Positions 8,668 to 14,272 of a stretch of 15,103 bases of DNA are shown piece after piece. A model generated the notes under the pieces. The model was not told the DNA's origin. It saw only the letters and a program-made list of their open reading frames with translations, and ran no database searches. Within the stretch, counting starts at the first letter, position 1. Every line of letters begins with the position of its first letter. A program made the translations under genes and the position numbers. Source of the DNA: JBBRWO01 sp964388455 (lineage in GTDB: Bacteria; Actinomycetota; Coriobacteriia; Anaerosomatales; JAAXUF01); contig CAYMAN010000038.1 in assembly GCA_964388455.1 (NCBI GenBank), forward strand, positions 1 through 15,103, written 5' to 3'.

Positions 8668-8716
8668 CTCTTCGCCGGGCAACCGGTGAGGAGGCGTAGG
8701 GTCGGAAATCCTGCGC
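8668..8716 (+). promoter_or_regulatory. Two abutting hairpins in the rplX-rplE spacer (possible r-protein binding site)
   Basis: Hairpin 1: bases 8668-8678 pair with 8683-8693 over 11 bp (two G-U) and close on GCAA, a GNRA tetraloop. Hairpin 2 begins at the very next base: 8694-8702 pairs with 8708-8716 over 9 bp (two G-U) with loop CGGAA. Together they fill most of the 79-base spacer and end 14 bases before the GGAGG of rplE. In E. coli the S8 repressor site of the spc operon is at this same L24-L5 junction. The stems here lack the obvious internal loop expected of an S8-type site, so the same-ligand idea is inference. Confidence 0.6.
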
Positions 8717-8741
8717 TGAGAACCCCAATGGAGGACAAGCA

Positions 8742-9284
8742 ATGGCTCCGCGTTTGAAGGAAAAGTACCTGACGGTCGTCGCTCCCGCACTCAAGGATCA
8801 GCTTGAGCTCGGGAACGTCAACGAGGTTCCAAAGCTCGAGAAGATCGTTGTCAACATGGGTGTAGGCGCCGCAATCCAGGACGCCAAGCAGCTCGACGCC
8901 GCGATCAACGATATGCGCATCATCACCGGCCAGCAGCCCACGATCACTCGTGCTAAGAAGTCGATCGCCGGCTTCAAGCTCCGCGAGGGTATGCCGATCG
9001 GTGCAAAGGTCACGCTGCGTGGCGACCGCATGTGGGAGTTCTTCGACCGCCTGCTGTCGACCGCAATCCCGCGCGTTCGTGACTTCCGTGGCATGAGCGC
9101 CAAGTCGTTCGACGGTCGCGGCAACTACTCCATGGGCGTCACGGAGCAGCTGATCTTCGCCGAGATCGACTACGACAAGGTCGATCGCACCCGCGGCATG
9201 GACATCACGTTCGTCACCACTGCGAAAACAGACGAGGCCGCCAAGGCACTGCTCGACGGTTTCGGTTTCCCTTTCAAGAAGTAG
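8742..9284 (+). CDS. rplE: 50S ribosomal protein L5 (uL5)
   Basis: 5S rRNA-binding protein of the central protuberance that contacts P-site tRNA and S13. The 180-residue product contains MAPRLKEKYLTVVAPALKDQ at the start, the signature KLEKIVVNMGVGAAIQDAK (about 26-45), ARVTGQ-type QPTITRAKKSIAGFKLREGMPIGAKVTLRG, and the C-terminal GRGNYSMGVTEQLIFAEIDYD block. GGAGG seven bases upstream fixes the ATG. It ends in tandem stops TAG TAA. The 54-base spacer to rpsN contains a small CCC-GTAA-GGG hairpin of doubtful meaning. Confidence 0.98.
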   Translation: MAPRLKEKYLTVVAPALKDQLELGNVNEVPKLEKIVVNMGVGAAIQDAKQLDAAINDMRIITGQQPTITRAKKSIAGFKLREGMPIGAKVTLRGDRMWEFFDRLLSTAIPRVRDFRGMSAKSFDGRGNYSMGVTEQLIFAEIDYDKVDRTRGMDITFVTTAKTDEAAKALLDGFGFPFKK

Positions 9285-9338
9285 TAAATGCGTCCATCTC
9301 GGTGACCCGTAAGGGAAAGCCGTGACAAGGAGGATGAA

Positions 9339-9524
9339 GTGGCTAAGAAGTCGATGATCGCCAAGTCCAAGCTCGAGCCGAAGTTCTCGACGCGTCAGCA
9401 CAACCGCTGTACGCGTTGTGGTCGGCCGCGCGCGTTCTACCGGCAGTTCGGCGTGTGCCGTATCTGCCTGCGTGAGCTTGCACTTCGTGGCGAGCTTCCC
9501 GGCGTGCGCAAGGCGAGCTGGTAG
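9339..9524 (+). CDS. rpsN: 30S ribosomal protein S14 type Z (uS14, zinc form)
   Basis: Small-subunit head protein contacting 16S rRNA and S3/S10. At 61 residues this is the short zinc-binding type (rpsZ in some nomenclatures), not the 89-101 residue zinc-free type. Four cysteines, C24/C27 and C40/C43, form the zinc ribbon. The start is GTG at 9339, with AAGGAGG (9327-9333) five bases upstream; an internal ATG at 9354 would drop the conserved MAKKS block. Organisms with this form often keep a zinc-free S14 paralogue under Zur control elsewhere; none is in this window. A 99-base structured spacer follows, before rpsH. Confidence 0.98.
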   Translation: MAKKSMIAKSKLEPKFSTRQHNRCTRCGRPRAFYRQFGVCRICLRELALRGELPGVRKASW

Positions 9525-9561
9525 CCGATACCCACGTACGGAGGAGGCCCACTTTGAGAGG

Positions 9562-9606
9562 CGCGCATGCCACGGGTATGCGCGAACCGCAAGGCGGGAC
9601 ATCCCG
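9562..9606 (+). promoter_or_regulatory. Strong hairpin in rpsN-rpsH spacer
   Basis: Bases 9562-9571 (CGCGCATGCC) pair with 9575-9584 (GGTATGCGCG) over 10 bp with one G-U and a 3-base loop ACG (or 9 bp with a 5-base loop). A second small hairpin, CGGG (9595-9598) with CCCG (9603-9606), lies between it and the rpsH ribosome-binding site TAGGAGG. No U-tract follows, so termination is unlikely. The spacer is 99 bases, long for this operon, and leads into the gene for S8, the spc operon repressor in E. coli. Confidence 0.55.
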
Positions 9607-9623
9607 GACCATAGGAGGAACAC

Positions 9624-10022
9624 ATGAGCATGACCGACCCGATCGCCGATATGCTGACTCGCATTCGTAATGCGAACTCCGCGTACAAGGCGACCACCTC
9701 GATGCCTTCTTCAAAGAAGCTCGTCGAGATTGCACGAATCATGAAGCAGGAAGGCTACATCGCCGACTACTTGGTGACTGAGGCCGAGCCCCAGGGTTCG
9801 CTCGAGATCACCCTCAAGTACGGCATCAAGAAGGAGCGCACCATCACTGGTATCCGCCGGATCAGCAAGCCTGGTCTGCGTGTGTACGCAAAGAAGGATG
9901 AGCTTCCCCGCGTACTTGGTGGTCTCGGCATCGCCGTCATCTCCACGTCGCATGGCGTCATGACCGAAAGAGAAGCCCGTAAAGCCGGCGTCGGCGGCGA
10001 AGTCGTCGCCTACATCTGGTAA
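9624..10022 (+). CDS. rpsH: 30S ribosomal protein S8 (uS8)
   Basis: Primary 16S rRNA binder (helix 21) of the central domain and, in E. coli, the translational repressor of the spc operon. The 132 residues begin MSMTDPIADMLTRIRNANSA and carry the RNA-binding signature STSHGVMT at 107-114, ending VVAYIW. TAGGAGGA about five bases upstream of the ATG gives strong initiation. It sits after the zinc S14 gene and 30 bases before rplF. If this S8 autoregulates, the hairpins at 8668-8716 and 9562-9584 are natural places to look; that is inference. Confidence 0.98.
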   Translation: MSMTDPIADMLTRIRNANSAYKATTSMPSSKKLVEIARIMKQEGYIADYLVTEAEPQGSLEITLKYGIKKERTITGIRRISKPGLRVYAKKDELPRVLGGLGIAVISTSHGVMTEREARKAGVGGEVVAYIW

Positions 10023-10052
10023 TCGGACAGGACAGGAAAGGAGCGACCAGCC

Positions 10053-10589
10053 GTGTCACGTATCGGCAAGCAGCCCATCCCGGTCCCGTCCGGGGTCGAG
10101 GTACACATCGACGGTTCAAGCGTCACGGTCAAGGGTCCCAAGGGCGAGCTCTCTCGCACCCTGAGTGACATCATCACGGTCGAGCAGGAAGACGGCATGC
10201 TTGTCGTCAAGCGTCCTGACGAATCGCGGACCGCACGCTCGTTGCACGGACTCTCTCGTACGCTGGTGGCCAACATGGTCATCGGTGTCTCCGAGGGATA
10301 CTTCAAGAACCTCGAGATCGTTGGCGTCGGGTATCGTGCAGCCATGAAGGGCTCGGACATCGAGCTCCAGCTTGGCTTCAGCCACCCGGTGCTGGTAGTC
10401 GCCGAGCCTGGCATCACCTTCGAGGTTCCCGCGCCGACCAAGATCACGGTGCGCGGTATCGACAAGCAGCGCGTCGGCCAGGTGGCCGCCGACATTCGCA
10501 AGTGGCGCAAGCCTGAGCCCTACAAGGGCAAGGGTGTTCGCTACGAGGGTGAGCACGTACGTCGCAAGCTCGGTAAGGCCGCGAAGTAA
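10053..10589 (+). CDS. rplF: 50S ribosomal protein L6 (uL6)
   Basis: Two-domain L6 binds near the sarcin-ricin loop and the stalk base, where elongation factors dock. The 178 residues show MSRIGKQPIPVPSGVEV, VKGPKGELSRTL and the C-terminal signature PEPYKGKGVRY at 154-164. The start is GTG at 10053, with AAGGAG nine bases upstream, and gives the family N-terminus. Gene order rpsH-rplF-rplR is standard. The 59-base spacer that follows contains a 6-bp GC hairpin. Confidence 0.98.
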   Translation: MSRIGKQPIPVPSGVEVHIDGSSVTVKGPKGELSRTLSDIITVEQEDGMLVVKRPDESRTARSLHGLSRTLVANMVIGVSEGYFKNLEIVGVGYRAAMKGSDIELQLGFSHPVLVVAEPGITFEVPAPTKITVRGIDKQRVGQVAADIRKWRKPEPYKGKGVRYEGEHVRRKLGKAAK

Positions 10590-10602
10590 CGATGAAAGCG
10601 CT

Positions 10603-10624
10603 CCGGCCCCGACTACGCGGCCGG
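10603..10624 (+). promoter_or_regulatory. GC hairpin in rplF-rplR spacer
   Basis: CCGGCC (10603-10608) and GGCCGG (10619-10624) form a perfect 6-bp stem with a 10-base loop, upstream of the rplR site GAGGAG. Each arm is itself a palindrome. Because the arms are pure G+C, chance occurrence is possible. Confidence 0.35.
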
Positions 10625-10648
10625 CACGATCGAGGAGAGTAGTGAAGC

Positions 10649-11017
10649 ATGGATAAGTTGAAGGCGAAGCAGGCGAAGCTAGAGCGCCGGCAGCGCAGGG
10701 TTCGCGGGAAGGTCACCGGCACCGCCGCGCGACCGCGTCTCCGCATCACCCGCACCAATACCCACATGTACGCACAGGTCATCGACGATGTCGCCGGCAC
10801 CACGCTGGCTTCGGCTTCCACTGTCGAGTCCGAACTGCGCGGTACGCTGAAGAACGGCTCGAACATCGAGGCCGCGCGTGCCGTCGGCGAAGCCATCGGT
10901 GCACGTGCCGTGGCCGCCGGTGTCACCGAGGTCGTATTTGACCGCGGTGGACGCTTGTATCATGGCCGCGTCCGGGCTCTGGCGGACGGCGCACGCAGCG
11001 CCGGCCTCGTCTTCTAG
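10649..11017 (+). CDS. rplR: 50S ribosomal protein L18 (uL18)
   Basis: 5S rRNA-binding protein of the central protuberance. The 122-residue protein starts MDKLKAKQAKLERRQRRVRG and contains RPRLRITRTNTHMYAQVIDD, the AARAVGEAIGARA helix and the C-terminal VVFDRGGRLYHGRVRALADGARSAGL signature. GAGGAG lies 11 bases upstream of the ATG. It ends in a TAG that is part of the rpsE ribosome-binding site TAGGGAGG; rpsE starts 12 bases later. Confidence 0.98.
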   Translation: MDKLKAKQAKLERRQRRVRGKVTGTAARPRLRITRTNTHMYAQVIDDVAGTTLASASTVESELRGTLKNGSNIEAARAVGEAIGARAVAAGVTEVVFDRGGRLYHGRVRALADGARSAGLVF

Positions 11018-11029
11018 GGAGGAACAAGA

Positions 11030-11542
11030 ATGGCGCGCAGGGAAGCCCCTGTTTCTGATCTTCAGGAGAAGGTCGTATACATCAATCGCGTTTCGAAGGT
11101 CGTCAAGGGTGGCCGTCGTTTCGCACTCACCGCGCTCGTCGTGGTCGGCGATGGTGCCGGCAACGTCGGGGTCGGAATGGGCAAGTCCCAGGAAGTGCCT
11201 CTTGCCATCAAGAAGGGCATCGAGGACGCGAAGAAGAACATGTTCAAGGTGCCGCTGACCAAGCACAACACGATCCCGCACGAGATCATCGGCGAGTTCG
11301 GTGCCGGTCGCGTCATGCTCAAGCCTGCCGCACCTGGTACCGGTATCATCGCCGGCGGCCCGGTTCGCGCGTTGCTGGAGCTCGCGGGTGTGACGGACGT
11401 GCTGTCTAAGTCCCTTGGTAGCGACAACGCCCTCAACATGGTCAAGGCCGCTGCTCAGGGCCTTGGTGCCCTGGCCAGCCCGCAGGACATCGCCCGTCGT
11501 CGCGGCATGTCTGTTGCGCGGATCTACGGGTGGGAGGAATAG
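11030..11542 (+). CDS. rpsE: 30S ribosomal protein S5 (uS5)
   Basis: S5 lines the mRNA entry tunnel and contributes to decoding accuracy. The 170 residues include the N-terminal dsRBD-like domain with VNRVSKVVKGGRRF-type INRVSKVVKGGRRFALTALV (about 18-37) and DGAGNVGVGMGKSQEVP (41-57), and the C-terminal domain with GPVRALLELAGVTDVLSKSLGS. The loop carrying VKGGRR is where spectinomycin-resistance changes occur in other bacteria; it looks wild type. AGGGAGGA seven bases upstream fixes the ATG. rpmD starts three bases after its TAG. Confidence 0.98.
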   Translation: MARREAPVSDLQEKVVYINRVSKVVKGGRRFALTALVVVGDGAGNVGVGMGKSQEVPLAIKKGIEDAKKNMFKVPLTKHNTIPHEIIGEFGAGRVMLKPAAPGTGIIAGGPVRALLELAGVTDVLSKSLGSDNALNMVKAAAQGLGALASPQDIARRRGMSVARIYGWEE

Positions 11543-11545
11543 CAC

Positions 11546-11743
11546 ATGGTGAAGAAAGCCGCCGAGAAGAAGCTTCGCGTCACGCAGGTCAAGAGCGCGA
11601 TCGGTTGCCCTGCTGATCAGAAGGCCACGGTTCGTGCTCTCGGACTCAAGCGACTGCACCACACTGTCGAGCAGTCGGCTTCACCTGCAGTTCTGGGCAT
11701 GATCTTCAAGGTCAAGCATCTTGTGAAGGTCGAGGAAGTCTAA
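11546..11743 (+). CDS. rpmD: 50S ribosomal protein L30 (uL30)
   Basis: Small ferredoxin-like-fold protein of the large subunit, absent from some bacterial lineages but present here in its standard position after rpsE. The 65 residues are slightly longer than the 58-60 common in the family because of a lysine-rich N-terminus (MVKKAAEKKLRVTQVKSAIG). The core GCPADQKATVRALGLKRLHHTVEQ is diagnostic. GGGAGG at 11532-11537, inside rpsE, is eight bases from the ATG. It is followed by a terminator-like hairpin rather than directly by rplO. Confidence 0.97.
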   Translation: MVKKAAEKKLRVTQVKSAIGCPADQKATVRALGLKRLHHTVEQSASPAVLGMIFKVKHLVKVEEV

Positions 11744-11768
11744 TCTCGTCCTAAACGGTAGAAACCAC

Positions 11769-11790
11769 AGGCCCGGCATGCGCCGGGCCT
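11769..11790 (+). terminator. Perfect GC hairpin after rpmD (terminator or attenuator)
   Basis: AGGCCCGGC (11769-11777) and GCCGGGCCT (11782-11790) form a perfect 9-bp stem with an ATGC loop, 26 bases after the rpmD stop. Only a weak T-rich tail follows (TTAGGTGTCTG), so termination may be partial. It is the most terminator-like element in the window and falls inside what is normally one spc operon. Confidence 0.6.
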
Positions 11791-11798
11791 TAGGTGTC

Positions 11799-11807
11799 TG
11801 ATAGGAT
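11799..11807 (+). promoter_or_regulatory. Possible extended -10 promoter for rplO-secY-adk-map
   Basis: TGA followed by TAGGAT fits an extended -10 (TGn plus a 4/6 match to TATAAT) nine bases after the terminator-like hairpin. No good -35 is visible at 17 bases. Its placement directly after a hairpin and 90 bases before rplO makes it more credible than its sequence alone. Confidence 0.35.
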
Positions 11808-11825
11808 TCATGTTTGTGTCAGTCA

Positions 11826-11868
11826 GTCGGCGGCGAGCGGCCGACAGCGCAGGGTGGAGCATCCTGCG
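11826..11868 (+). promoter_or_regulatory. Two tandem hairpins in the rplO leader
   Basis: Hairpin 1: GTCGGC (11826-11831) with GCCGAC (11840-11845), 6 bp, 8-base loop. Hairpin 2: CGCAGGGT (11848-11855) with ATCCTGCG (11861-11868), 8 bp including one G-U, loop GGAGC. They are two bases apart and end 13 bases before the rplO ribosome-binding site AAGGAG (11882-11887). An untranslated leader with this layout could bind a ribosomal protein, but no known family is recognised. Confidence 0.5.
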
Positions 11869-11896
11869 TCAAGCGAACGAGAAGGAGCACCACGTC

Positions 11897-12346
11897 ATGC
11901 AGATTCACGATCTATTTCCGGCCCCCGGGTCTACCAAGAACCGCAAGCGCGTAGGCCGTGGTAACGGCAGCGGCCACGGCAGCACCGCCGGCCGCGGCGA
12001 CAAGGGCCAGAACTCCCGCGCCGGTGGAACCAAGGGCGCCGGTTTCGAGGGCGGTCAGACTCCGCTCGCGATGCGTCTCCCCAAGCTCCCCGGATTCAAG
12101 AACCGCAACCGCGTCGAGTACTCGGTAGTCAATGTCTCCCGCCTCGAAGAGGTATTCGCCGAGGGTGACGTCGTTGATACCGAGTCCCTGATCGCGAAGG
12201 GCATCATCAAGAATGCATCCTCGCTCGTGAAGGTATTGGGCGACGGCGAGATCACCAAGAAGTTGACGGTCAAGGTCGACAAGGTTTCGAACTCCGCGAA
12301 GACGAAGATAGAGGGTGCTGGAGGGACGGTCGAGACGTCGTGCTAA
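11897..12346 (+). CDS. rplO: 50S ribosomal protein L15 (uL15)
   Basis: Late-assembly large-subunit protein with a long extended N-terminus. I place the start at ATG 11897, giving 149 residues beginning MQIHDLFPAPGSTKNRKRVG, with AAGGAG (11882-11887) nine bases upstream. The frame is open back to an ATG at 11810, but that would add 29 unconserved residues, has no ribosome-binding site and would run through the leader hairpins. The signature GRGNGSGHGSTAGRG is at 20-34, followed by GQNSRAGGTKGAGFEGGQTPLAMRLPK. The last codons (ETSC) overlap the secY start by seven bases. It seems separated from rpmD by a terminator-like hairpin. Confidence 0.96.
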   Translation: MQIHDLFPAPGSTKNRKRVGRGNGSGHGSTAGRGDKGQNSRAGGTKGAGFEGGQTPLAMRLPKLPGFKNRNRVEYSVVNVSRLEEVFAEGDVVDTESLIAKGIIKNASSLVKVLGDGEITKKLTVKVDKVSNSAKTKIEGAGGTVETSC

Positions 12347-13602
12347 CTGCGATCTCAAACGCATTCCGCGTTCCCGAGCTACGCAAGAAGATCTTCTTCT
12401 CGCTTGCGATGATCGCGCTGTATCGACTCGGCGCATTCGTACCCGTACCAGGTGTCGACATTACCGCGGTACAGGAACTCGTGAGCCAGAACGCCGCCTT
12501 GGGCCTCTTGGGCCTCTTCTCCGGCGGCGCACTCTCGCAGTTCGCCGTATTCTCGCTCGGGATCATGCCCTACATCACATCCTCGATCATCATGCAGCTT
12601 CTTCAGGGCGTGATTCCCAAGGTCGAGCAGTGGGCTAAGGAAGGCGAGTCTGGGCAACGCAAGATCACGCAGATCACGCGTTACATGACTTTGGGTATCG
12701 CCCTTCTCCAGTCAATTGCGATGCTTGGTGTGTTCAAGACAGCGATTACTCTGCCGACTGGTCCTGGTGCACCGCCCTCGTGGTTCACCAGTGTCGTCAT
12801 TGTCCTGACACTCATCGCGGGTACTGCGTTCATCATGTGGATGGGTGAGCTTATCACCCAGCGGGGTATTGGCAACGGCATGTCACTGCTCATTTTCGCG
12901 AGCATCGTTGCACAGTTCCCGCAGGCCATCATCCAGTCAGTTCGCTTCGCCAACGGCCTGCTGACCGTGGTGCTGCTGATCATGACCCTCGCAATCATTG
13001 CGGCGATCGTCACGATGGAGCGTGCCCAGCGTCGGATTCCGGTTCAGTACGCGAAGCGCGTGGTTGGACGCCGCGTGTACGGCGGTTCGGGCACGTACAT
13101 CCCCCTGAAGATCAACGGCGCGAACGTCGTGCCGATCATCTTCGCCTCCGCGATTCTGTTCTTTCCTTCGCAGATCGCTACACTCGCCAACGTTCCCTGG
13201 CTCACCACCGTGGGGAATGCGCTTGCGAGTGGCTGGGTGAACTGGATCATGGAGTTCATCCTCATCGTGTTCTTCACCTACTTCTACACAGCCCTGGTCT
13301 TTAACCCGATCGATCTTGCCGATAACTTGCGCAAGAACGGTGGCTTCATTCCAGGAGTTCGTCCGGGTTCGACTACCGTGCGCTACATCGAGAATGTCCT
13401 GAACCGCATCACGCTTCCCGGTGCTGTCTTCCTGGGTGTGATCGCTGTGGTCCCGAGTATGGTGTTCTACACCACGAAGGACCCGCTTGTCGCTCAGTTC
13501 GGTGGTACTTCGATCCTCATCATGGTCGGCGTCGCGCTCGAGACCATGACTCAGATCGAGAGTCAGCTGAAGATGCGTCACTACGATGGGTTCTTCAAGT
13601 AG
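12340..13602 (+). CDS. secY: Protein translocase subunit SecY
   Basis: Central membrane channel of the Sec machinery, working with SecE, SecG and SecA or with translating ribosomes. The 420 residues form about ten hydrophobic segments, roughly at 18-38, 70-90, 114-130, 150-170, 180-196, 206-226, 260-277, 302-322, 360-380 and 388-406, with a plug-like stretch near 50-66. Signatures include GELITQRGIGNGMSLLI (169-185) and GGFIPGVRPG (334-343), the cytoplasmic loop used by SecA and ribosomes. The start is GTG at 12340, inside the end of rplO, giving the conserved MLTAISNAFRVPELRKK; GGAGGG lies 14 bases upstream, so initiation probably depends on coupling to rplO. Confidence 0.97.
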   Translation: MLTAISNAFRVPELRKKIFFSLAMIALYRLGAFVPVPGVDITAVQELVSQNAALGLLGLFSGGALSQFAVFSLGIMPYITSSIIMQLLQGVIPKVEQWAKEGESGQRKITQITRYMTLGIALLQSIAMLGVFKTAITLPTGPGAPPSWFTSVVIVLTLIAGTAFIMWMGELITQRGIGNGMSLLIFASIVAQFPQAIIQSVRFANGLLTVVLLIMTLAIIAAIVTMERAQRRIPVQYAKRVVGRRVYGGSGTYIPLKINGANVVPIIFASAILFFPSQIATLANVPWLTTVGNALASGWVNWIMEFILIVFFTYFYTALVFNPIDLADNLRKNGGFIPGVRPGSTTVRYIENVLNRITLPGAVFLGVIAVVPSMVFYTTKDPLVAQFGGTSILIMVGVALETMTQIESQLKMRHYDGFFK

Positions 13603-13633
13603 ATAGCCGTCTGGTTTCAGGGAGGACGCCGAG

Positions 13634-14272
13634 ATGAACATCGTCTTGTTGGGAGCGCCCGGTGCCGGTAAAGGTACGCAGGCGAAAATGATCACCGAGA
13701 AGTGGAGTGTTCCGCAGATCTCGACCGGTGACATTCTTCGCGCTGCCGTGGCCAACGGCACGACGCTCGGCCTCGAAGCCAAACGATTCATGGACGCCGG
13801 CGACCTCGTTCCTGACGCCGTGGTCATCGGACTGGTCAAAGATCGACTCGCGGAGGCCGACACGGCAAACGGGTTCATTCTTGACGGATTTCCGAGGACC
13901 GTGGCGCAGGCCGAGGCCCTGGATAGCGAGCTCACTTCTCTCGGCAAGGCGATTGAGTATGCCGTCGCTGTCGACGTGGATTTCGAGGTCATCGTCTCTC
14001 GGCTGACCTCCCGTCGCACCTGTCGAGACTGTGGCGCGATAACCAGCGTTACAGCAGGAGCCTCGTGCGAGAAGTGTTCCGGCGAGCTCTCTCAGAGGGA
14101 TGACGACAACGAGACGACCGTACGCAATCGACTCGACGTCTACGCTCGCTCGACGGCCCCGCTTGTGGACTACTATCGAAGCAAAGGCGTTTTGCACGAG
14201 ATCAACGGCGACCGACCGGTGACCGATGTCTTTGCGGACATGACCGCTGTTCTCGAAGGCGCCAGCGCGTGA
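13634..14272 (+). CDS. adk: Adenylate kinase, zinc-finger LID type with shortened LID
   Basis: Interconverts ATP + AMP and 2 ADP in the cytoplasm. The 212 residues carry the P-loop GAPGAGKGT at 7-15, the AMP-binding STGDILR at 30-36 and DGFPRT at 84-89. The LID domain has four cysteines, C130/C133 and C145/C148, with the zinc-finger arrangement, followed by QRDDD. The spacing between cysteine pairs is 11 residues instead of the usual 16, and the common YHxxFNPP element is missing, so the LID is about five residues short. GGGAGG eight bases upstream supports the ATG. It follows secY by 31 bases and overlaps map by four bases (GTGA). Confidence 0.96.
   Translation: MNIVLLGAPGAGKGTQAKMITEKWSVPQISTGDILRAAVANGTTLGLEAKRFMDAGDLVPDAVVIGLVKDRLAEADTANGFILDGFPRTVAQAEALDSELTSLGKAIEYAVAVDVDFEVIVSRLTSRRTCRDCGAITSVTAGASCEKCSGELSQRDDDNETTVRNRLDVYARSTAPLVDYYRSKGVLHEINGDRPVTDVFADMTAVLEGASA

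Noticed and set aside
9299..9323. CCC-GTAA-GGG mini-hairpin between rplE and rpsN
   Set aside because: Only a 3-bp core stem plus a weak outer pairing; not distinguishable from chance in this base composition.
11810..11896. Upstream ATG that would extend L15 by 29 residues
   Set aside because: The extension is not part of the L15 family, has no ribosome-binding site and crosses the leader hairpins. ATG 11897 has AAGGAG nine bases upstream and gives the conserved N-terminus.
12937..14019. Minus-strand open frame of 360 codons opposite secY and adk
   Set aside because: Low-complexity translation with no family resemblance, covering two secure plus-strand genes; explained by GC-biased codon use.
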